Under the pieces are notes generated by a model, which saw nothing but the letters and a program-made list of their open reading frames with translations, had not been told where the DNA came from and did no database searches. Positions 15,551 to 22,069 of a stretch of DNA of 24,550 nt are shown in pieces; the stretch's first letter is position 1, and each line of letters opens with the position of its first letter. The DNA is taken from NCBI GenBank assembly GCA_964414595.1, contig CAYPXJ010000025.1, forward strand, positions 1-24,550. The letters run 5' to 3'. Source of the DNA: CAYPXJ01 sp964414595 (GTDB lineage: Bacteria; Pseudomonadota; Alphaproteobacteria; Rickettsiales; CAIJLX01). The position numbers were made by a program, and so were the translations under genes.

Positions 15551-16155
15551 TCCCGGGTGTTGCGATTCTCCTGATTCTTCTCTCAGGCTGTTCTTCTATG
15601 GCAACGGCTGGCCTTACGCGCACGACAGTGGCCGTGGCGGAGGAGCGCTCCATGGGCGATATCATTGATGATACCGCTATCTGGGCGCAGGTAAATTCAA
15701 GCTTACTTCAAAAAAATATGGATGACCTTTACCGCAATGTGAATGTGGAGGTGAACGAAGGTCGCGTTCTGCTCACAGGTGCCGTGAAGAACGATGATTT
15801 GTATCGCGATGCGACGCGTGCCGCATGGCAGGTGAAGGGCGTGCATGAAGTTATTAATGAAGTGCAGGTGACAAACGAAGATTCGGTCAAAGGCACGATT
15901 TCTGATTATTTCCTCACCAAACAAGTGCAGGCAAAATTGCTTTTAAGCAAAAAATTCGCGTCGGTGAATTATAATGTCGATGCGATTAACGGCGTGGTTT
16001 ATCTTTTCGGCCTTGCGGGGAACGAGAAAGAGCTGAACGAAGTCAGCGAATTGGCGAGCACGGTTCAAGGTGTGAAAAAAGTTATCAGCCATGTACGCTT
16101 GAAGGACGATCCGCTTCGTAAAAACGGTGTGGAAGTTGCTAGCGTAAAAGAGTGA
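15514..16155 (+). CDS. BON-domain outer-membrane lipoprotein (DolP/YraP-like)
   Basis: Lipoprotein of 213 residues: a signal peptide with lipobox LLSGC (lipidated C26) and two tandem BON domains at about 48-118 (IWAQVNSSLLQKNMDDLYRN ... GVHEVINEVQV) and 125-200 (ISDYFLTKQVQAKLLLSKKF ... VKKVISHVRL). The double-BON lipoprotein design and its place after yraN match E. coli DolP (YraP), which supports outer-membrane integrity and BAM function. The diaA gene that separates yraN and yraP in E. coli is absent. The start overlaps yraN by 37 bases. Assignment to DolP is by architecture and synteny; other BON lipoproteins such as OsmY relatives are less likely because of the lipobox. Confidence 0.88.
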   Translation: MAKARFKYTHLVIPGVAILLILLSGCSSMATAGLTRTTVAVAEERSMGDIIDDTAIWAQVNSSLLQKNMDDLYRNVNVEVNEGRVLLTGAVKNDDLYRDATRAAWQVKGVHEVINEVQVTNEDSVKGTISDYFLTKQVQAKLLLSKKFASVNYNVDAINGVVYLFGLAGNEKELNEVSELASTVQGVKKVISHVRLKDDPLRKNGVEVASVKE

Positions 16156-16165
16156 TCGATCACGG

Positions 16166-16209
16166 GTTGACAAGTATTTTTCGTCTATGGTACTTCTGAC
16201 ATTGTCAAC
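16166..16209 (+). promoter_or_regulatory. Promoter/operator region before the TetR gene
   Basis: Two nested inverted repeats are seen: an 8-base perfect pair GTTGACAA (16166-16173) with TTGTCAAC (16202-16209), and inside it AAGTA (16172-16176) with TACTT (16191-16195). TTGACA at 16167-16172 is a perfect -35 box; the best -10 (TACTTC, 18 bases on) is weak. A TetR-type autoregulatory operator here is plausible. Confidence 0.45.
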
Positions 16210-16233
16210 ATAACGGCAATGATAGGGGGAATT

Positions 16234-16874
16234 ATGTTAGATCTGCCACTCGAACTCACTCAGGAAATCGAGAAAAAACCCTATCATCACGGCAACTTAC
16301 GCGTGGCGCTCTTGGATGTAACCCGCCAGATGCTTGCCGAAAAAGGTGTGCATGAAATTTCCTTGCGCGAGGTGGCTCGCAAAGCGGGTGTATCGCGCAC
16401 TGCGCCTTACCGTCATTTCAAAGATAAAGAAGCATTGCTAGCGGCCGTAGCGATTGAGGGTTTTGAGACGCTTACGCAGGAAATGCAGCGTGCGCTGATG
16501 CGCAACAGCGATAAGCCAGTAGTTGCTCTTCAGGAAATTATTACGGCCTATGTGCAATATCTCACGCGCAACCGTGCCTATCTGACCCTGATGTTCGGGC
16601 CTTTTATAGGCGATGCGAAAGCGCATAAAGAATTGCTGGAAACGAAAGAAAAAATGGTGCGCGTTCTGCATGAAGTAGTGAAACGCTGCCGCGAGAAAAA
16701 GGCGATTCTGCTATGGATATTGAAGTGATGACGGTGGCGGCCTGGTCGATTATGCACGGTGCTGCCAGCATCCTGAATGAAGGCCATATTCCCGAAAGCA
16801 TGAATTTGCACAGCAAGCAGGAATACGTTGCGCGCCAAGCAGCGCTCACCTTTATTCGCGGCTTAGTGAATTAA
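16234..16874 (+). CDS. TetR-family regulator with apparent frameshift
   Basis: Transcriptional repressor of the TetR family. The N-terminal DNA-binding domain is intact (residues about 20-67: HHGNLRVALLDVTRQMLAEK then ISLREVARKAGVSRTAPYRH). The reading frame runs to a stop at 16728, but the frame that continues the protein resumes at 16701 and ends at 16872-16874. It encodes MTVAAWSIMHGAASILNEGH, which carries the W-x-x-x-H-G pattern of the TetR WHG C-terminal domain. A missing A in the run of five A at 16696-16700 explains the break; restored length is about 213 residues. This may be a real mutation or a sequencing error. ATG 16234 is preferred because GGGGGA at 16225-16230 precedes it; ATG 16219 is also in frame. 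The ligand and targets are unknown. Confidence 0.8.
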
Positions 16875-16895
16875 GCCGTCGGTCGATACGCGGCT

Positions 16896-17513
16896 ATGTT
16901 TCTTTTTCGAAAGCGCAAATCCGCCATCGATGAAAAAACCGGTATCCGTTATGCTGGCTTTGAAACGCGGCTATACGCCAGTGTGATTGATACGATGTTG
17001 TTTGCGGTGGTTTTAACGCCGGTATTCCAATTTCTTTCTCAGCCCATGGAGCCCTATCGTTTAGCGCTTCGGCAGTTGCTTGGTGCGCGTTTAACAGGGG
17101 TGATAAGCGAGCAGGAATTCGCGCGACAATTTTCTGATTTGATTGTTTTACAAGGCGGCGGCGAGGCATATTTACGTGAATCGTTTTATGAACTCGCCAT
17201 TTCCTTCAGCGTCATTCTGCTATTCTGGTTTATGAAAAGCGCCACCCCGGGCAAAATTTTCTGCGGTATTCGGATTGTGGATGCCAAATCACTGCTCAAG
17301 CCGGAGTGGTGGCAGTGGCCCCTGCGCACCTTTGGTTATTTCTTTTCCGTCGTGCCTTTTTTCTTTGGGTTTTTCTGGATCGCGTGGGATAAGAAAAAAC
17401 AAGGATTTCATGATAAGATCGCGCGCACGGTGGTGATTTACGATGAGAATCGCTGGAGCTTAAAACAAATGTTTCTGCGTGCTTATCAATGGCTTCGGAT
17501 GCGTGGAAAATAA
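16896..17513 (+). CDS. RDD family membrane protein
   Basis: Inner-membrane protein of 205 residues with the RDD domain. The first signature is in RLYASVIDTMLFAVVLTPVF (about 25-44, first membrane segment). It continues with ISFSVILLFWFMKSATPGKI (about 107-126, second segment plus the T-P-G-K motif), GIRIVDA, FGYFFSVVPFFFGFFWIAWD (third segment), and QGFHDKIARTVVI at the end of the domain. The general role of RDD proteins is poorly defined, with some linked to ion transport. An unusual insertion of about 45 mainly hydrophilic residues lies between segments one and two. The stop overlaps the next gene's start (TAATG), so it is translated with the exported NHL/thioredoxin protein. It follows the TetR gene by 21 bases and may share its transcript. 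Confidence 0.87.
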   Translation: MFLFRKRKSAIDEKTGIRYAGFETRLYASVIDTMLFAVVLTPVFQFLSQPMEPYRLALRQLLGARLTGVISEQEFARQFSDLIVLQGGGEAYLRESFYELAISFSVILLFWFMKSATPGKIFCGIRIVDAKSLLKPEWWQWPLRTFGYFFSVVPFFFGFFWIAWDKKKQGFHDKIARTVVIYDENRWSLKQMFLRAYQWLRMRGK

Positions 17514-19411
17514 TGCGTTGCCTGCTGGTTATTTATACACTCGTCACTATATGGAATAGTATGTTTTCACTCTATGCCAAAGAATTGCCGCAAACTTACC
17601 GCGCGCTGACGCAGGAAGATCGCTGGCTGAATGTATCGCGTTCGCTTACGGCAGAAGATTTAAAAGGGCGGATTATTCTTGTCGATTTCTGGACCTTTTG
17701 CTGCATTAACTGCATGCACGTGATTCCTGATCTTCATTATCTTGAGAAAAAATTTGGCAATAAGTTGACGGTGGTCGGTGTGCATTCGGCGAAATTCGCC
17801 AATGAAAAGGAACAGGAAAATATTCGCGCGGCGGTGTTGCGATACGAAATAGAACATCCAGTTGTAAACGATAGCGATTTTCGCATTTGGCATTCGTTTG
17901 GTACGCGCGCCTGGCCCACGCTGGCGCTGATTAATCCGGATGGTCGCATTGCCGAAATTTATTCCGGCGAAGGGCATCGCGAAGCCCTTGAAGAAGATAT
18001 CGGTGATCTCATCAAAAAATATAAAGGCAAATTGGTGGAATCACCTTTGCCTCTGGCGCTTGAAAAAAATAAAGAGCCGGAGCAGCTGCTTTCTTTTCCT
18101 GGTAAACTTGCAGAAGCCCGTTGGCAGGGCAAACCGGCTCTGGTGATTTCGGATACGAATCATCATCGCGTGTTGGTAGCGCGGCCTGAGGGCGAAATTC
18201 TTTTCACGATTGGTTCAGGCAAAGCTGGTTTGAAAGACGGCACTTTTGCCGAGGCGCAATTTAACCAGCCCCAAGGCGTGGTAACGCACGGTAATCTTAT
18301 TTATGTTGCGGATACATCGAACCACGCCCTGCGTAGGATTGATCTGGAAAATAAACGTGTGCAAACGCTCGCAGGAACAGGTCAGCAAGGGTATGAACGG
18401 CGTGTGCAGGAGAAAGATGCGCTTAGTACGCGGCTTGCTTCACCTTGGGATTTGGCGTTTTACCCGGATGAAAAGCATCTCGTAATTGCGATGGCGGGCA
18501 CACACCAACTTTGGACATATGACGTGCAGAAAGACACTGTCAGCGTGCTTGCAGGCAACGGTGCGGAGTCCATAGAGGACGGCGCCTATCCCGGTAATTC
18601 GCTTTCGCAGCCAAGTGGTTTAGCGGTCTATGGAGACACGTTATATTTCGTAGATTCCGAAACCAGTTCGTTACGTATGCTCAAAGGTAACACCATTACC
18701 ACGCTTATTGGTACAGGGCTGTTTGATTTCGGTTATCAGGATGGCAAGGCGACGCAGGCGCTTTTACAACATCCGCTTGGTGTCTATGCAGATGAAACGG
18801 GCGTCTATATTGCGGATTCCTACAATCATGCGATTCGCCGCTTCGATCCGAAAACAAAAACCATTACGACCGTGATTGGCAAAAATGGCTTGCCGGCAAA
18901 ACTTGCGGAGCCGAATGATATTCTCAAGATGCAGGATCGGTTTTACATTACCAATACCAACCGGCATGAAATTCTGACCTGGCAAGAAAATGAGGGGGAA
19001 GTTTCCACTTTGGGTATTCATGTGCCGAAGCCTGCGATGCAGGCGATTTTTGCGGATTACCTGCCTAATGTTGGTAAGTCACGGCACGTGGAAGTGAGGT
19101 CGGGTGCGACACTTACGCTTGAGCTGCAATTTTCTTCCAACTGGGGTTTGAATGAACAGGCTCCCTCGCATCTGGCGATTTATCGTGAGGATAAAAGCTT
19201 AGTAAAAGCTTGGGATCTGGAGGCGCTAAAAACGGGTAAGCTCAACTTTACTGTTCCAGAAAAGGGCCCATTGACGGTGCAGGCGATTTTCTACCACTGC
19301 GAGAAAAAGGAGGGTGCGCTCTGCCTGATAAAAAGTTTCAACGATAGGGTATATGTCACGCCGGGTGGTAACGATACGAAACTCACCTTTGACCTGCGCG
19401 CAGCTGAGTAG
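17513..19411 (+). CDS. Exported thioredoxin/NHL-repeat protein, NHLRC2-like
   Basis: Protein of 632 residues with three parts. An N-terminal hydrophobic segment (about 3-20, VIYTLVTIWNSMFSL) looks like a signal peptide or anchor. A thioredoxin-like domain (about 35-170) holds VDFWTFCCINCMHVIPDL; the CCINC at 63-67 (CxxC = C64, C67) is the hallmark of the NHLRC2 group. NHL beta-propeller repeats follow (about 195-470): DTNHHRVLVARPEG, FNQPQGVV, VADTSNHALRRID, LAGTGQQGY, LSQPSGLAV, IADSYNHAIRRFD. A C-terminal beta domain (about 490-632) ends it. ATG 17513 is chosen for its overlap with the RDD stop and because it leads straight into the hydrophobic segment; ATG 17489 is in frame. The sequence suggests a periplasmic redox protein; its partner is unknown. 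Mammalian NHLRC2 is cytosolic and lacks this signal, from what is known of the family. Confidence 0.88.
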   Translation: MRCLLVIYTLVTIWNSMFSLYAKELPQTYRALTQEDRWLNVSRSLTAEDLKGRIILVDFWTFCCINCMHVIPDLHYLEKKFGNKLTVVGVHSAKFANEKEQENIRAAVLRYEIEHPVVNDSDFRIWHSFGTRAWPTLALINPDGRIAEIYSGEGHREALEEDIGDLIKKYKGKLVESPLPLALEKNKEPEQLLSFPGKLAEARWQGKPALVISDTNHHRVLVARPEGEILFTIGSGKAGLKDGTFAEAQFNQPQGVVTHGNLIYVADTSNHALRRIDLENKRVQTLAGTGQQGYERRVQEKDALSTRLASPWDLAFYPDEKHLVIAMAGTHQLWTYDVQKDTVSVLAGNGAESIEDGAYPGNSLSQPSGLAVYGDTLYFVDSETSSLRMLKGNTITTLIGTGLFDFGYQDGKATQALLQHPLGVYADETGVYIADSYNHAIRRFDPKTKTITTVIGKNGLPAKLAEPNDILKMQDRFYITNTNRHEILTWQENEGEVSTLGIHVPKPAMQAIFADYLPNVGKSRHVEVRSGATLTLELQFSSNWGLNEQAPSHLAIYREDKSLVKAWDLEALKTGKLNFTVPEKGPLTVQAIFYHCEKKEGALCLIKSFNDRVYVTPGGNDTKLTFDLRAAE

Positions 19412-19425
19412 TACATCTGCGTGCC

Positions 19426-20094
19426 ATGATGCAGCTTTACCATTACCCGCTTTCGCCCTATGCGCGCAAAATCCGCATTATGCTCAAAGAGCTGGATGTG
19501 GAATATACGCTACTTACTGAACAATTCTGGGAAATGCGGCCTGAATTTTTGCGCTTAAACCCCTCGGGCGAGGTGCCGGTTCTCGCAGATGAAGATGCCA
19601 ATGTTCTGGCAGATAGCAACGCGATTGCCGAATATCTCGCGGAAACGCAGACTTCACGGCAACTTTTGGGTAAAACCCCCTTGGAACGAGCCGAAGTGCG
19701 CCGGCTGGTCGGTTGGTTTGATCGTCTTTTTTATGCCGAAGCGTGCGGCCCGATTCTGGAAGAAAAAGTTTATAAATTCTTTCGCGATCGTTTGGAGCCG
19801 AATGCTGATATTTTGCGTGCGGCCCGCAAGCGTGTGCCGCATCATCTCGATTATCTGGCCACGGTAGTAAGTACGCGTGGTTGGCTAGGCACAGATTATT
19901 TTTCCTACGCAGATATTACGGCGGCGGCGCATCTTTCGGTGCTGGATTACCTGGGTGAAGTGCCATGGGAGCCGGGGCACCCGGCGAAAGAATGGTATGC
20001 GTTGGTAAAGTCCCGCCCGAGTTTCCAGGCGCTTTTACAGGATCGTATTCCAGGTTATCGTCCGGCTAACCATTATATGAATTTGGATTTCTAA
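19426..20094 (+). CDS. fzlA: FzlA-like glutathione S-transferase fold protein
   Basis: Protein of 222 residues with an N-terminal thioredoxin-like GST domain (MQLYHYPLSPYARKIRIMLK, then NPSGEVPVL and ADSNAIAEYL) and an all-helical C-terminal domain (about 90-200). The tail DRIPGYRPANHYMNLDF closely resembles the conserved C-terminal tail of alphaproteobacterial FzlA, as I recall it. In Caulobacter, FzlA binds FtsZ filaments and controls constriction and does not work as a GST. This tail is why I prefer FzlA over a generic GST. ATG 19426 or 19429 can start it. Its stop overlaps the rlmE start (TAATG), so the two are co-translated. Confidence 0.78.
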   Translation: MMQLYHYPLSPYARKIRIMLKELDVEYTLLTEQFWEMRPEFLRLNPSGEVPVLADEDANVLADSNAIAEYLAETQTSRQLLGKTPLERAEVRRLVGWFDRLFYAEACGPILEEKVYKFFRDRLEPNADILRAARKRVPHHLDYLATVVSTRGWLGTDYFSYADITAAAHLSVLDYLGEVPWEPGHPAKEWYALVKSRPSFQALLQDRIPGYRPANHYMNLDF

Positions 20095-20768
20095 TGACAA
20101 AAGGCCCAAAACCGCCACGGATGAAGCATACGCGGGTAAAAACCGCGAAAAAGCGCACGGTTTCCTCGCAGCGCTGGTTAGAGCGTCAGCTCAATGATCC
20201 CTTTGTGGCTATGGCAAAGCAGGAAGGCTACCGCTCTCGCGCTGTCTATAAAATTAGCGGTATGGATGAAAAAGCGAAGATTTTTAAGGCTGGCCAAATG
20301 GTGATTGATCTGGGTGCCGCGCCTGGCAGTTGGTCGCAATGGGTGGGTAAGAAGTTTCAAGGTCGTTCTACCATTATTGCGGTGGACATTCTTCCCGTGG
20401 CGGCGCTGCCGGGAGTTACCTTTATCCAGGGTGATTTTACCGAAGATACCATTCAGGATCAGATACGTGCGTTACTGGGTGATAAAAAAGCGGATGTGAT
20501 TATGAGCGATATGGCTCCGCCGACCACGGGCCATCGGCCTACCGACCATTTGCGCATTATCGGGCTGGTGGAGGAGGCGTGGTATTTCGCTAAATCACAC
20601 TTGGCGCATAACGGTGCGTTTATCTGCAAAGTCTGGCAGGGCGGGGCGGAAAATACCCTGCTGGCCGATTTGAAACAACATTTTGCACAGGTGCGTCACA
20701 TTAAGCCGGAGGCCAGCCGTAAGGATTCGGCGGAGATGTTCCTCGTCGCAACAGGATTTAAAGATTAA
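20094..20768 (+). CDS. rlmE: 23S rRNA U2552 2'-O-methyltransferase RlmE
   Basis: SAM-dependent methyltransferase (FtsJ/RrmJ) that modifies U2552 in the A loop of 23S rRNA late in 50S assembly. The Rossmann core shows VIDLGAAPGSWSQW (70-83) and AVDILPV. The catalytic K-D-K-E set is complete: K53 in YRSRAVYKI, D139 in VIMSDMAPPTTGH, K179 in FICKVWQGG and E214 in SRKDSAEMFLVATGF. The basic N-terminus (about 1-25) suits RNA binding. 224 residues is normal. It overlaps fzlA by one base and the convergent small lipoprotein gene by four. Confidence 0.96.
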   Translation: MTKGPKPPRMKHTRVKTAKKRTVSSQRWLERQLNDPFVAMAKQEGYRSRAVYKISGMDEKAKIFKAGQMVIDLGAAPGSWSQWVGKKFQGRSTIIAVDILPVAALPGVTFIQGDFTEDTIQDQIRALLGDKKADVIMSDMAPPTTGHRPTDHLRIIGLVEEAWYFAKSHLAHNGAFICKVWQGGAENTLLADLKQHFAQVRHIKPEASRKDSAEMFLVATGFKD

Positions 20769-20959
20769 TAGTAATAATTCAGCGGGACGTACGAATCGTC
20801 GTTATCGCTGGGATAGGCTGGCTGGCTTGGCTGTTGCTGTTGCTGACCGTAAGGATTATTGGTGGTTTGCGCGGGCGCATTTTGCGCGCAAGCGGCAACG
20901 CACAGCACTAAAGCTGCGAGCCCGGCTCGTCTCCATATTTTCTGCGCTCTATACGTCAT
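20765..20959 (-). CDS. Small lipoprotein, function unknown
   Basis: I do not recognise a family. The predicted product has 64 residues: basic start MTYRAQKIWRR, a hydrophobic stretch AGLAALVLC, and a lipobox VAAC with lipidated C24. The mature 41 residues are low-complexity, with a Gln run, QPSQPAYPSDNDDSYVPLN and a terminal YYY. The start at 20959 is chosen because it puts a normal basic n-region before the signal and GGGA precedes it on this strand; an in-frame ATG at 21010 would add 17 residues. Mature composition suggests an unstructured envelope tether. It is downstream of nrdB on the same strand, 138 bases away, with its own possible promoter. Confidence 0.65.
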   Translation of the reverse strand: MTYRAQKIWRRAGLAALVLCVAACAQNAPAQTTNNPYGQQQQQPSQPAYPSDNDDSYVPLNYYY

Positions 20960-21025
20960 TTTTTCCCAAGGGCCACCAAGTTTAACCTGGTAGAACCCTC
21001 CCAAAAGCAAATTCTCTTAATACGA

Positions 21026-21054
21026 GAAATAGCGCATAAGCTACTTTTTTGCAA
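21026..21054 (-). promoter_or_regulatory. Possible promoter of the small lipoprotein gene
   Basis: On the minus strand TTGCAA (21054-21049) is followed after 17 bases by TATTTC (21031-21026), giving a leader of about 60 bases to the ATG at 20959. Only moderate matches to sigma-70 boxes. Confidence 0.35.
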
Positions 21055-21055
21055 G

Positions 21056-21078
21056 ACTTTTGTGCGCCGCAAAAAAGT
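21056..21078 (-). terminator. Hairpin after nrdB, possible terminator
   Basis: Bases 21056-21078 form a 10-position stem with one mismatch (ACTTTT paired with AAAAGT, then TGC with GCA) and a three-base loop. It lies 20 bases after the nrdB stop. There is no clean U tract on the minus strand, so termination strength is doubtful. Confidence 0.4.
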
Positions 21079-21097
21079 TGACTAAATTAATAAATCC

Positions 21098-22060
21098 TTA
21101 AGCGAACGCTTCGTCCCACGTGCCTTTTGTGGCCGCTTTGGTGTATTCCGTTACACGGTTTTCAAAGAAATTCGTGTGTTCCACGCCGTTTAAGATTTCG
21201 TCCAGCCAGGGCAGTGGGTTTTTCGGAATATTATAAATGGGATTCAGACCAAGCTGAGCCAGGCGTCGGTCAGCAATATACCGAATATATTGCTTTACTT
21301 CGCCTGCGGTCAGGCCTTCCACCGCGCCTTCAATGCCGAAAGCGAGGTTAATGAAAGCATCTTCATGCGTAACGATGGTTTCGCACGCCATGTAAAGGCG
21401 ACGCTTGAGTTTATCGCCCCAGATTTCCGGATTTTCCTGAACGAAGGTGCGGAAAAGTTTCACAATAGAATTGGTGTGCAAGGTTTCATCACGTGCGGAC
21501 CAGGCGACAATCTGCCCCATGCCCTTCATTTTGCCGAAACGCTGGAAGTTGAGCAGAATCGCAAAAGAGGCAAAGAGCTGCAGCCCCTCCGTGAAGCCGC
21601 CGAATACGGCGAGCGTTGTCGCGATATCTTCTTTCGATTCCACGCCAAATTGCTGCATGTAATCGTATTTATCCTTCATTTCCTTATATTCGAGGAACGC
21701 CTGATATTCTGTTTCAGGTATGCCCAGCGTATCAATGAGGTGCGAATAGGCCGCGATGTGAATCGTTTCCATGTTTGAGAAGGCAGAAAGCATCATTTGC
21801 ACTTCGGTCGGCTGGAAAACCTGCGAATAGCGCTTCATGTAGCAGTTATTCACCTCAATATCGCTTTGGGTAAAGAAGCGGAAAATCTGCGTGAGCAGAT
21901 GGCGCTCGGCGTCGGTAATTTTGGTTTTCCAATCTTTGACGTCGTCGGCAAGCGGCACTTCTTCCGGCAGCCAGTGTATTTTCTGCTGCGTATGCCAGGC
22001 GTCGTAGGCCCAAGGATAATGGAACGGCTTATAGATTGGTTTTGCATCAAGTAACGACAT
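21098..22060 (-). CDS. nrdB: Ribonucleotide reductase class I, beta (R2) subunit
   Basis: Carries the diiron centre and tyrosyl radical that start ribonucleotide reduction by NrdA. In the 320 residues the metal ligands can be placed at D67 (FTQSDIEVN), E98 and H101 (METIHIAAY), E158 (FTEGLQLF), and E192 and H195 (RDETLH). Y105 stands seven residues after E98, as Y122 does after E115 in E. coli, so a normal tyrosyl radical is expected rather than a radical-free subclass. The C-terminal tail (KGTWDEAFA) would bind NrdA. GGAGAA at 22069-22064 precedes the start, and it follows nrdA by nine bases, so the two form one operon. Confidence 0.96.
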   Translation of the reverse strand: MSLLDAKPIYKPFHYPWAYDAWHTQQKIHWLPEEVPLADDVKDWKTKITDAERHLLTQIFRFFTQSDIEVNNCYMKRYSQVFQPTEVQMMLSAFSNMETIHIAAYSHLIDTLGIPETEYQAFLEYKEMKDKYDYMQQFGVESKEDIATTLAVFGGFTEGLQLFASFAILLNFQRFGKMKGMGQIVAWSARDETLHTNSIVKLFRTFVQENPEIWGDKLKRRLYMACETIVTHEDAFINLAFGIEGAVEGLTAGEVKQYIRYIADRRLAQLGLNPIYNIPKNPLPWLDEILNGVEHTNFFENRVTEYTKAATKGTWDEAFA

Positions 22061-22069
22061 TACATTCTC

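Noticed and set aside
16690..16705. Programmed -1 frameshift in the TetR gene at GAAAAAG
   Set aside because: The run has only five A and the heptamer is G-AAA-AAG, not A-AAA-AAG; no stimulator is visible, and the C-terminal domain is needed for a normal TetR. A simple indel is more likely.
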